From positions 1 through 45,590 of the forward strand of contig CASFFZ010000008.1 of the NCBI GenBank assembly GCA_949294095.1: a DNA stretch of 45,590 bases, read 5' to 3'. The DNA comes from an uncultured bacterium (GTDB lineage: Bacteria; Elusimicrobiota; Elusimicrobia; Elusimicrobiales; Elusimicrobiaceae). The notes under the pieces are model-generated. The model was not told the DNA's origin, searched no databases, and saw only the letters and a program-made list of their open reading frames with translations. Made by a program: the position numbers and the translations under genes. Positions 31,269 through 39,628 of the stretch are shown in pieces. Positions within the stretch are counted from its first letter, which is position 1; every line of letters begins with the position of its first letter.

Positions 31269-33147
31269 AATTGGTGTCTCCGGGTTTTCTGTATATTTTT
31301 AGGTAAATCTGAAAACAAGTGCCTTTACCGGGCACGCTGTTGATAAATAATTTCCCTTTATGCCGGCTGATGGCTTTGCCCACTACCGCAAGTCCCAGCC
31401 CTGTCCCGCGGGCTTTGGTGGTAAAGAACGGGGCAAACATCTTCTGGCGTACTTCTTCCGTGATGCCGGTTCCCTGGTCTGCAATATAGATGCATACCAG
31501 CCGACGGCCGATTTTGGTGCCCACAGTCAGCGTGCCGCCGTTTGGCATCGCTTCTATGGCATTGGAAACGACGTTGCGGATGGCCTGCTTAATTTCTTCC
31601 GCATCCACTTTAATCCGTACGCTTTCCGGGTCTAACTCGTCTTTTAAAGTGATCCCCGGGATAAACGGATACGAAAGCAGCAATTCCCGCAAATAACTGT
31701 TCAAATCCACCGTTGTAAGCATTAATTCGCGGGTGCGGGCATAGCCCAATACTTCGCTGATGATGCTGTTGGCCTGTTTAATTTCCGCTTCAATAATGCC
31801 AAATTGTTTCGTCAGTTTTGGATCCGGCGACGTAACCAGCATTTTAATTAAACGGGTGGCATTGCTGATGACGGCCAGCGGGTTGCGGATTTCGTGGCTG
31901 ATAATAGAAGCCATCTGCCCAATCGCCGCCAACCGTTCCGCTTTTACCAATTCACTGCTGGCCGCTTTCAGTTCGTGGGTTCTTTCTTCCACCCTTTTTT
32001 CCAGTGCCTGGTTTACCTGCGCCAGCTCCGTCTGTGCGCGCAACAGCTCCTGCCGCCGGTTGTGCAACGCACCGGACATATCCACAAACGCCGACGCCAG
32101 CTCGCCGATCTCGTTATTGGGAATTTCCACATCCTCTTTTCTTACCACATAATCGTCTTTTTCGCGTTGTTTTACCGCCGCTTCGCGCAATCGTTCCAAC
32201 GGGCGCGTGATCGGCTTAATCACCCAATAACTCACAATAATTACAAACGCCAGCATCGCCAACACCAGCACAATTACATCCCAAAAAGAGTGGAAGGTGC
32301 TCTCTACAAACAATTGCGTCGCCACATTCGCCGGCTGGTCTACATATACCCGCCACCCGGGCAGGGATAGATTGGAAACCGCCACCAACACGGCTTTCCC
32401 GTCCGGAAGCGTTACCTCCCCGCTAAGCTCATCCCCTAACTGCTTGTTGATTGCCTGCACTTTGGCTTCCATGTCCGGCAGCGGTTCCTGGGCCAAGCCG
32501 TCCGGCGCGCCGTTATAAGAAATAATCTTGCCGTCTTCCGTCGCGATCAGCGCGTTCATATCCAGCGGATACGCCTGGGAGAGCGATTCGCCCATCTCTT
32601 TCAAATTCATCTCCGCCACCAATACGCCCGACACACGCGCGTCCCCCAAGTGCTGGCGCACCGGGAACGCCATCAAAGCAAACAACCCCCCTTCCCGCCG
32701 GTAGACTTCGCTGATATATTCTTTCCCCTGCCGCACGCACACCTCAACAATACGGGGCAGGCGTTCGGTATAGTTCACTCCGGCGGCGGACATCCCGGCC
32801 GAAAACAGCTGGGCGCCGTTCGGATTTAACACGGACAAGGAAACAATGGACGGATTGCGGGCCAGCAAATACCGCAAATCTTGCTCATTAATAAAATCGT
32901 GCCCGCCAAAATCCGTATGCAAATCCACAAAAATAGAAAACAGCTGGGCTTTGCGGTTAATATGGGATCGGGCCACCGAAGCCAAACGGCTGGCCACCGT
33001 CTGTTGTTTCTGCAAAATTTCATTTTTCAGGATGCGGCTGTCCACCCCCATCACGTGGTAGGCAATAATAACCACCGGCACAATGGAAATCAAAATGAGC
33101 ACCAGCACCGCTTTAGCAAACAAACCCCTAAATTTTTTTATATGCAT
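31252..33147 (-). CDS. Membrane sensor histidine kinase with extracytoplasmic sensor and HAMP
   Basis: This 631-residue inner-membrane protein has a first transmembrane helix (about 12-33), an extracytoplasmic sensor of about 250 residues resembling a Cache domain, and a second helix near residue 290. HAMP, a coiled coil, HisKA (H near 414 in ISHEIRNPL) and HATPase (DQGTGI, GTGLGLAVV) follow. The start is ATG 33147, preceded at five bases by AGGA. The 24-codon longer frame lacks a good site. It is the first gene of the regulatory unit after a terminator. The ligand is unknown; Cache sensors usually bind small molecules outside the cell. Confidence 0.88.
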   Translation of the reverse strand: MHIKKFRGLFAKAVLVLILISIVPVVIIAYHVMGVDSRILKNEILQKQQTVASRLASVARSHINRKAQLFSIFVDLHTDFGGHDFINEQDLRYLLARNPSIVSLSVLNPNGAQLFSAGMSAAGVNYTERLPRIVEVCVRQGKEYISEVYRREGGLFALMAFPVRQHLGDARVSGVLVAEMNLKEMGESLSQAYPLDMNALIATEDGKIISYNGAPDGLAQEPLPDMEAKVQAINKQLGDELSGEVTLPDGKAVLVAVSNLSLPGWRVYVDQPANVATQLFVESTFHSFWDVIVLVLAMLAFVIIVSYWVIKPITRPLERLREAAVKQREKDDYVVRKEDVEIPNNEIGELASAFVDMSGALHNRRQELLRAQTELAQVNQALEKRVEERTHELKAASSELVKAERLAAIGQMASIISHEIRNPLAVISNATRLIKMLVTSPDPKLTKQFGIIEAEIKQANSIISEVLGYARTRELMLTTVDLNSYLRELLLSYPFIPGITLKDELDPESVRIKVDAEEIKQAIRNVVSNAIEAMPNGGTLTVGTKIGRRLVCIYIADQGTGITEEVRQKMFAPFFTTKARGTGLGLAVVGKAISRHKGKLFINSVPGKGTCFQIYLKIYRKPGDTNYGEAS

Positions 33148-33232
33148 ACACGTCCTATCTCTTACGGCTTCTCTTCCGCAAAGCAACCGGGTCATCCGCC
33201 GGAATATCCGGCCCATCACCTGCCTGCTTTGG

Positions 33233-33267
33233 AAAACGGGGGCCGGGATCCTTCCCAGCCCCCGTTT
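33233..33267 (-). terminator. Terminator between the Tad genes and the regulatory genes
   Basis: AAACGGGGGC (33234-33243) pairs with GCCCCCGTTT (33258-33267). A short TTTTCC follows on the minus strand. It lies 20 bp after the stop of the DsbA-like gene. It probably reduces read-through from the main Tad operon into the kinase genes. Confidence 0.65.
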
Positions 33268-33286
33268 GGCTTTTCGTCAAATGTAA

Positions 33287-34240
33287 TTAGCAGCTTCCGG
33301 CCGGCACGGCTGCCGCACCGGGCTGAGCGGCGGCATTCGGATTTAAAAACCCAAAGCCTTCAATCTGCGCGGCCGAACCGAAATCCAGCTGCACTTTGCC
33401 TTCCCACAAGAAAGTAGGCGAAGCATTCACGCCGTATTCCGCGGCATATTTGGCTTCTTCCTTGAGCAGTTCAATGCCTTCTTTATCAAATTTCTTCATG
33501 ATTTTTTTGCTGTTGATGCCGGCTTCTTCCATGGCTTTATCCCAGCGGCTGGAGCGATAATCCTTGTTGCGGATTTCCAAGTATTTCCAGAACTTTTCGG
33601 GATAGTATTTGGCAATCAGCAACTGGCGGACGTCTTCTTCCCATTCCGCCGGGCCGTGCAGGCTGCCGAATCCGTTCTTCTCATCGTAATTTACGATATA
33701 GCGCACTTTAATTTCTTTGCCTTGCGGCATCTTGCCGTCTTTTTGGGCTTGAATGACCAAATTTTCGGCCATTGCCCCATACGGGCACTGAGACATTACA
33801 AACAGTTCCATTACCCCCGGTTTTCCCGTTTTCCCGTTAAATACGCCTTGGCGGGTTTGGCGGGGCAAAATGATAAAATCTTCATTTTCTTGGGCGTAGC
33901 CATATTGCAAATGTTTTTCCAGTTTGGCGCGGATGTCATCCGTTTTTTTGATCAAATACAGCGGCAAAAAGCTGTAATCCAAATTAGCCATTTTGGGATC
34001 CGCCGCAGCTTCCTTGTAAGATTTTTTGGTTACCACCGGCTCCGCATTTAAGAACTGGGCAATGCCGGCCGTCAGCAACACGTCTTCCTTGCCCGCATCA
34101 TATTCGTCCGATTCCACAATCACAAACTCGGCTTTCGTTTTTTCCGGCGCTTTCGCTTTTTTCGCCGCTTTTTTGGCCGGCGCCGCAAACGCCAAGCCCG
34201 CAACGGCACATACTAACAATAAGGTTAATAGTTTCTTCAT
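33287..34240 (-). CDS. Secreted DsbA-like thioredoxin-fold protein with one active-site cysteine
   Basis: This 317-residue periplasmic protein has a signal peptide (cleavage after AFA, about 19) and a Lys/Ala-rich lead. A domain without clear identity follows (about 40-130), and then a thioredoxin-like fold. The fold has FVMSQCPYG (about 147-155) in place of CxxC, and SPTFLWEG (near 279) with the expected cis-proline. Only one cysteine is in the active site, and the other mature cysteine is the very last residue (AGSC). It may therefore act as an isomerase- or peroxidase-like thiol protein. It ends the main Tad operon. It could help fold the cysteine-rich envelope proteins. Confidence 0.7.
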   Translation of the reverse strand: MKKLLTLLLVCAVAGLAFAAPAKKAAKKAKAPEKTKAEFVIVESDEYDAGKEDVLLTAGIAQFLNAEPVVTKKSYKEAAADPKMANLDYSFLPLYLIKKTDDIRAKLEKHLQYGYAQENEDFIILPRQTRQGVFNGKTGKPGVMELFVMSQCPYGAMAENLVIQAQKDGKMPQGKEIKVRYIVNYDEKNGFGSLHGPAEWEEDVRQLLIAKYYPEKFWKYLEIRNKDYRSSRWDKAMEEAGINSKKIMKKFDKEGIELLKEEAKYAAEYGVNASPTFLWEGKVQLDFGSAAQIEGFGFLNPNAAAQPGAAAVPAGSC

Positions 34241-34255
34241 TCCCCCATCTCTCCT

Positions 34256-34525
34256 TTATTTATCTTCCAATTCCACCCGTACCCCGCGGATTCCCACGGC
34301 GCACAGCAAGTTATAGGCCAACAAAAAGAAAACCGTTGAGACCAAGAAAAGCAATGTGCTTTGAATGGCACGCATGATTAAGCCCATGATGTAAGCCGCA
34401 TTGATAACGGCCTCCGGGTTGAACACTTCCATCAAGGCGCTCAGCATCATCACTACGAATACGGCCAACGGAAATACGGAAAATAAGACCGTTGAAATGC
34501 CAATTTTTTTAATTTCTACTTTCAT
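34256..34525 (-). CDS. 89-residue membrane protein, two helices
   Basis: This small inner-membrane protein starts with MKVEIKKIG and has two hydrophobic helices (about 10-35 and 50-73), with an acidic tail. The layout resembles DUF3566-type small membrane proteins, but I am not sure of the family. AGGAG lies about five bases upstream of ATG 34525. It sits between the HAMP protein and the DsbA-like gene with short gaps (20 and 15 bp), so it is part of the Tad-linked operon. No function can be read. Confidence 0.65.
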   Translation of the reverse strand: MKVEIKKIGISTVLFSVFPLAVFVVMMLSALMEVFNPEAVINAAYIMGLIMRAIQSTLLFLVSTVFFLLAYNLLCAVGIRGVRVELEDK

Positions 34526-34545
34526 AGTATCTCCTCAAAACTCCC

Positions 34546-35655
34546 TTACTTTTCAGGTTCCAATACCAACACAATGCGGTTCTTTCCGGCATCGTCCGGC
34601 AGCTGCACGGCTTTCACCAAACATTTTACATTTTTATTGATGACCGTGCCGCGCAAAACTTTTGTCGGGTTCTCCAGCGCCTCGCCCACCACTTGGATAA
34701 TTTCCTGCTGCCGTCCGTCAAAAATATCCAACAGGTGAATGCGGTCTTTCCCCGGCATATTTAATTCAAAATTGGTGTACAAAATGTTATTATTCTCGTC
34801 GATGACCAACGCCCGGGAACCTTTGGGCACGGTAACGGCCAAAATGGTTTTCCACCAGCGCTGTTCTTTTTCCAGAGACATAATTTCCACATTTTCCAGG
34901 CTCTTAATATCCTCGCGGATTTTAGCCAGCAGCGCCGAGATAGAAACCGCCACGTCGCCGATTTCATCCCGCCGCGGCGGAAAGGATAAGGCCAAATTGT
35001 TTAAAGATACCGCTTCCACACTGTCTTTTAACGCTCCCAGCGGGCGCAGAATTTTAAGCAGTAAAAACAAATACAACACGCCGCCAATGAGCAAAATCAT
35101 AATTACGGCGCCCACCGCATAGCGCACCATGGAAGAGTGAATGAGTTTCTTGGCGCTTTCGCGGGAAACCGTCACATTCACCACCCCGGCAACCGTATTC
35201 CCTTTTGCCAACAGCGGAATGGCCATATCATAATAATCCCCGTTGCCAAACAAAATGGCCCGCGGCAACCCGTCCCGAATGGCCTGCACGACGGAATTGG
35301 TGTCAAACCCGACGGAATTGTTATAATCCGCATACGACATACGCAAAAACTTCGTATTTTCGTGCCAGCGGATGGAGCCGTCGTAGTTCAAATACACCAA
35401 ACTTTTAATCCGGTCGTCGTTGCGCTGCAGCCCTTTCATAATTTCCGCTTCGCGGAAGGTAGCCTCCCCTTTCGGGCGGGAAGCCAGCCACTGCACCAAG
35501 GTCGGCGCGCGGAAACGCACCATTTCCACCATTTCGTTTTGCAGTTTTTTATCAAATACAAATTTGAACAGGTTGTAATAGAAGAGCCCGCCAATGACCG
35601 AGGCATACACCGTAACCAGTACAAACCATAATACCCATTTAGAAGTCAATTTCAT
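34546..35655 (-). CDS. HAMP-domain membrane protein without kinase or methyl-accepting domain
   Basis: The 369-residue protein has a transmembrane helix (about 8-28), an extracytoplasmic sensor (about 30-170) and a second helix (about 180-203). HAMP follows (to about 255; FPPRRDEIGDVAVSI), then a C-terminal domain that looks PAS-like (residues about 275-369; GSRALVIDENNNILYTN). No histidine kinase, cyclase or receptor signalling domain follows. It may pass a signal by protein contact to the pilus machine or the kinases downstream. It is embedded in the Tad operon (12 bp after the TPR gene). The start has a GGAG-type site just upstream. Confidence 0.75.
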   Translation of the reverse strand: MKLTSKWVLWFVLVTVYASVIGGLFYYNLFKFVFDKKLQNEMVEMVRFRAPTLVQWLASRPKGEATFREAEIMKGLQRNDDRIKSLVYLNYDGSIRWHENTKFLRMSYADYNNSVGFDTNSVVQAIRDGLPRAILFGNGDYYDMAIPLLAKGNTVAGVVNVTVSRESAKKLIHSSMVRYAVGAVIMILLIGGVLYLFLLLKILRPLGALKDSVEAVSLNNLALSFPPRRDEIGDVAVSISALLAKIREDIKSLENVEIMSLEKEQRWWKTILAVTVPKGSRALVIDENNNILYTNFELNMPGKDRIHLLDIFDGRQQEIIQVVGEALENPTKVLRGTVINKNVKCLVKAVQLPDDAGKNRIVLVLEPEK

Positions 35656-35667
35656 ACGGTTCTTCTC

Positions 35668-37074
35668 CTATCTCAACAATTCTTCCACTTTACGCAAGCC
35701 CAAGTCGGCGTCGCTGTTGCCCGGATCCAGCTGCTTGGCCACAATCCACGCCTGACGCGCGCGTTCATAATCGTCTTGGTTGAAAGCGTCCAACCCTTCA
35801 ATATATTTCGCGCGGGACGCCGCACTGGCTTCCGCCGATACGCGGCTGGGCGTGCCGCCCAAGGTAGGCAGGGTTTCGTTCGCGCCCACGGCTCCTACGG
35901 AGGAACCAACCCCCGTTGCGCCCGGAATGAGCATCCCTTCCGAAAGCCCCGGCACCGGATCTACCGTAACCGTTTCAATGGGTTCTTCCTGCAAGGCGGC
36001 TTCTTCCGCTTTCTTGGCGGCTTCTTCCGCTTTTTGAGCGGCTTGCTCCGCTTGGATAGCCTGCTGTTGTTTCACGCGCAAATGGTTTTCTTTGGCGTTG
36101 CGGGCCCGTTTAATCAAGCTGTCCATCGTGCCCGAATCGGCCCCCCATTTTTTGGCATTTGTCCAGTACGAAATGGCCTGGTCAAAGCGGTTGGAATTAT
36201 AAGATTTATTTCCGGCATTGTAATACCCGGCGGCAATTTCGTTTTTGAGCTGCGACATATATTTCTGCACCCGCGGATCGCCGGGCTGAATTTTGATAAT
36301 TCTTTCAAACACGGCATACGCTTCTACGAATTTGCCCTGATTGTAAAATTCCATGGCCTGCTTCATAGAATCCGCCACCTGCTGTTTGCGCAGCTTGTTT
36401 TCCGTCTCGGAAATTTTGGCCAGCAGTTTGGGGTCGTCTTTGCGCATTAACAGTGCGTTATACCACGCATCCAACGCTTTTTGATAGTCGCCCTCGTCAT
36501 AAGCCACATCTCCGCGGCGGGTGTATTCTTTGGCAATTTCATAGTCAATCTTGCGTTTCCAAGACTGGGCCTTGGAATTGCCCGGCTGGATGGTTAAAAT
36601 TTCATTTAATTTGTCGTTGGCTTCCACCAGGCGGCCGCTGTCATAGAGGCGGATGGTTTCCTGGAACTTGGCTTCAATTACCTGTGCTTCCGAAATCGTT
36701 CCATAGGTGCCCATATCGCTGGCTTGGCGGGCCAAGGTTTGCGCCTGCTTGAAGTTTGGGTCAATGCTCAAAATGGTTTGGGCCATTTCCTGCGCGCGCT
36801 GATAATCCCCGTGCTTGTAAAGCAAGTAGGCATTTTCGTATACCATGCGCAGGGTGTAGTTTTGAATACGCTGTTTTTCCAGCTGAACGGTGGAAAGATA
36901 TTGCTTTTTCTCTTCCACATCATTGAGCGTTCCCATAGAAATTTTGCTTAAGTCCAACAGCATGCCTTCCTCTTTGCCGTGCTGACGGACGGGAATTTCT
37001 TTACGGAATGTAGCCGCTTGCGTGCAAACGGAAGCGAGCGTAAACAAAAAAGCGAAAATAAAATATTTTTTCAT
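35668..37074 (-). CDS. Secreted TPR-repeat protein of the Tad locus
   Basis: This 468-residue protein has a signal peptide (MKKYFIFAFLFTLASVCTQA). Several TPR-like repeats follow (about 75-320; for example AYLLYKHGDYQRAQEMAQTI, GDVAYDEGDYQKALDAWYNA, EFYNQGKFVEAYAVFERI), then a helical Ala/Glu/Lys segment (about 330-360), a Gly/Pro-rich linker and a final TPR. Tad loci usually carry a TPR protein (TadD) that helps place the secretin; this may play that part, although it is about twice the usual length. It lies 12 bp after the tadC gene. Location is periplasm or outer membrane. Confidence 0.75.
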   Translation of the reverse strand: MKKYFIFAFLFTLASVCTQAATFRKEIPVRQHGKEEGMLLDLSKISMGTLNDVEEKKQYLSTVQLEKQRIQNYTLRMVYENAYLLYKHGDYQRAQEMAQTILSIDPNFKQAQTLARQASDMGTYGTISEAQVIEAKFQETIRLYDSGRLVEANDKLNEILTIQPGNSKAQSWKRKIDYEIAKEYTRRGDVAYDEGDYQKALDAWYNALLMRKDDPKLLAKISETENKLRKQQVADSMKQAMEFYNQGKFVEAYAVFERIIKIQPGDPRVQKYMSQLKNEIAAGYYNAGNKSYNSNRFDQAISYWTNAKKWGADSGTMDSLIKRARNAKENHLRVKQQQAIQAEQAAQKAEEAAKKAEEAALQEEPIETVTVDPVPGLSEGMLIPGATGVGSSVGAVGANETLPTLGGTPSRVSAEASAASRAKYIEGLDAFNQDDYERARQAWIVAKQLDPGNSDADLGLRKVEELLR

Positions 37075-37086
37075 ATTTCTTATCCT

Positions 37087-37977
37087 CTAAAATCCCATGC
37101 CGCCGCTAATCAAGCTGCCGATCATCGGGGCTAAAATTAACGCAAAAATCGTCGGAAAAATAAACACAAACAACGGAAACAACATCTTCGTGGAAGCCTG
37201 TGCCGCCAATTTTTCGGCCCGGCTTAAACGGCGCGATCGCAAATCCGACGAGAAATTACGCAGCAAATCCACTAAGCTGGTACCCAATTCATCCGATTGA
37301 ATAATCAAACTTACCAGCGAACGTACCTCCGCCACGCCCGTACGGGCGGAAAAGCGCTCCAGCGCTTCACGGCGGGAATACCCCAGTTTGATTTCATTAA
37401 TCGTTTTTTCCAATTCTTCTTCCAAAATTGTCTTTTCTTTGGCAATTTTGATAATTCTTTCAAAGGCGGTTAAATAATCCAACCCGGATTCAATAATCAA
37501 AGCCGCCAAATCTACGGTGGTAGAAAAGTTGCCCAAAATTTCGGCTTGCCGCTTTTGAATTTTGCTCTTAATCAACACGTCCGGCACCATAAAACAAACC
37601 GGCACCAGCAGAACCGGCCAAATCGATTGAAACAGCAACATAATCGCAACCGGAATGAGCAAGGCTGCAAGTACTTTAGTATATAAAATATCAACCGGCT
37701 GCGGGGTATCGGGGCTGCCCAGCTGCATATGCATTTCTTCCAAACTCTTTTCCAAGTGGAAATTATGCAGGCAGAACACGGCCAACCGGTCTAAAATCTT
37801 TTCTTCCGGCTTTAGACGCGCAAAGCTGGAAGTAGACTTAAAACGGCGCACCGCCACGTCTACAATTTCTTCTTTTTTAGGCTTCGGGGACAATAACCCA
37901 AATATGGTAAGAAATACGGCAAACATCCCCACCGCCAACAAAAAATTCAAGCCTAATGTAAACACTAAATTGTTCAT
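37087..37977 (-). CDS. tadC: TadC inner-membrane platform protein
   Basis: This 296-residue inner-membrane protein has the type II secretion F fold of TadC: an N-terminal helix, a pair of helices near 95-135, a cytoplasmic domain with DLAALIIESGLDYLTAFERI and EEELEKTINEIKLGYSRREA, and a C-terminal helix. With TadB it forms the platform on which the TadA ATPase drives Flp pilus assembly. The length is normal. It starts two bases after the tadB stop, so expression is coupled. Confidence 0.9.
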   Translation of the reverse strand: MNNLVFTLGLNFLLAVGMFAVFLTIFGLLSPKPKKEEIVDVAVRRFKSTSSFARLKPEEKILDRLAVFCLHNFHLEKSLEEMHMQLGSPDTPQPVDILYTKVLAALLIPVAIMLLFQSIWPVLLVPVCFMVPDVLIKSKIQKRQAEILGNFSTTVDLAALIIESGLDYLTAFERIIKIAKEKTILEEELEKTINEIKLGYSRREALERFSARTGVAEVRSLVSLIIQSDELGTSLVDLLRNFSSDLRSRRLSRAEKLAAQASTKMLFPLFVFIFPTIFALILAPMIGSLISGGMGF

Positions 37978-37979
37978 AA

Positions 37980-39602
37980 TTATACCCGCACCTCTCCCAT
38001 CTTTTGCAGCACTTTCATACCGATTCCGATCCAGACGATACAGAACAGGAACAGGAAAATACCCACCGGGCTCGTATAGAAAGAGATCATTTGCGCCGGG
38101 TTGAAAATAAACATGACCAACATCATGACAAACGGCATAATGCTAACCACGATGGACTGAATCTTTTGCTGAGCCGTCATGGCCTGCAATTTTTCTTCCA
38201 GTTTGCTTTCCTCGCGGATGTTCTCCACCAGACGCGCGAAAATAACCGTTAAATTACCGCCGACCTGCCGCTGAATGATAATCGCTTTAATAATATACGA
38301 CAGCATCCGGCTTTCCACACGTTCCGACAGGCCGTCCAGCGCTTTTTCAAAGGGCGTACCCAGCTGATAGTTTTTAATGACCAGCCCAAATTCATCGGCG
38401 ATCGGAGGCAGCATATCCTTGGACACGAGCTCAAAGCCCTGCACGATGTCCATACCGGAGCGCAGCGAGTTGGAAAGCAAAATCAGCGCATCCATCAGCT
38501 GTTTGTTAATGCGTTTGCCGCGGCTCTTTTTCAACGCGTCCAACACCGCAGCCGGCATCCGAATGCTGATAACCCCCCCCATAAACACCACCAGCAGGAA
38601 AACGAATACGCCCGAAAAACCGCCCATCATCAGGCCTAAGAACAACCCAAAAAGCGCAAAGACGCCCACCGTTCCGAACACAATGTATTTAATGTCAATC
38701 GTAACAAACTGGCGGTTAAAATCTTCGGCCCATACCAAGCTTTTTTGCTTGTATTCTTCCACTAGGCGCAGAATATTTTCGCGTTTGTTTTCCAACAGCA
38801 AGTAAACCGCCAACCCCGCCAGCGAAGAACCCAATACAATCAAAATCAGGCTTACCATCCGGTCGGCAGTCGTCGTACGGTAGATTTTCGGATCCGGCGG
38901 ATAGGTGGGAATGGGTGTACCCAAAAACTGCGAAAACAAATGGTTGGAAAGCACCACTACCGCCATAACGGATTGGCGGTATTTGTTTTCCCGCTCGGAA
39001 ATAGGGCTGGAAAAGGATTCAATCGTGCTGAAAAATTCATTGTTAATCAACTCAAACGTGGAAAGCATGGAGCGGGCCCGTCCGTCCATACTGTCTTTCA
39101 TAATCAGCAGTTGGTTGCCGCGCAGCAAGTCTTTATTCAATCGGTCCAGCGTCGCCATCAAATTGATGCGGTTTCCCACAAATCCGCGCGAAAGCTGTTC
39201 CAAAACTATCGGCTGGCTGGGATCTAAGGATCGGGCCGCCCGGTCTAAAAACAGGTAAACGTTGGAAAACGCCTGGCGCCACAAATCTACCTCGCTGTAC
39301 GTGCCTTCGTTGGGGATATAGACAACTTTATTTTTATCCATGCGCTCCAATTCCGCGGGGAACCATTCCGGCATTTGAATCGTACGCCCGGCGGACGCGC
39401 CGCAGACGTTAGGAAGCGTATAAACCTTCTTCTCCGCTTCTAAATTCACGTCAAAAAATTCCGCCAGAATACGCATTTTTTCCTGAGCGCACTGAATCCG
39501 CGCCAAATCCTGCTGTCCCAACGCACGGGCTTGCAGCGGCGCCGGTGCGGCCGCCGCTAAAAGCAATACACCCAATAGAAACGCATAAATTTTCTTCGTC
39601 AT
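37980..39602 (-). CDS. tadB: TadB platform protein with an extra N-terminal extracytoplasmic domain
   Basis: The C-terminal half of this 540-residue protein is TadB: transmembrane helices near 255-280 and 315-345, then a type II secretion F domain (LMDALILLSNSLRSGMDIVQ, KNYQLGTPFEKALDGL, RQVGGNLTVIFARLVENIRE) and C-terminal helices. The N-terminal half is unusual: a signal-like helix (1-25) and about 225 residues, probably outside the inner membrane, that contain two cysteines. Typical TadB proteins are about 300 residues. The extra part may bind the TPR protein, pilin or peptidoglycan. It follows the TadZ-TadA fusion gene with a 26-bp gap. Confidence 0.88.
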   Translation of the reverse strand: MTKKIYAFLLGVLLLAAAAPAPLQARALGQQDLARIQCAQEKMRILAEFFDVNLEAEKKVYTLPNVCGASAGRTIQMPEWFPAELERMDKNKVVYIPNEGTYSEVDLWRQAFSNVYLFLDRAARSLDPSQPIVLEQLSRGFVGNRINLMATLDRLNKDLLRGNQLLIMKDSMDGRARSMLSTFELINNEFFSTIESFSSPISERENKYRQSVMAVVVLSNHLFSQFLGTPIPTYPPDPKIYRTTTADRMVSLILIVLGSSLAGLAVYLLLENKRENILRLVEEYKQKSLVWAEDFNRQFVTIDIKYIVFGTVGVFALFGLFLGLMMGGFSGVFVFLLVVFMGGVISIRMPAAVLDALKKSRGKRINKQLMDALILLSNSLRSGMDIVQGFELVSKDMLPPIADEFGLVIKNYQLGTPFEKALDGLSERVESRMLSYIIKAIIIQRQVGGNLTVIFARLVENIREESKLEEKLQAMTAQQKIQSIVVSIMPFVMMLVMFIFNPAQMISFYTSPVGIFLFLFCIVWIGIGMKVLQKMGEVRV

Positions 39603-39628
39603 ATATCCTTAATCCAAATCGCTGCAAA

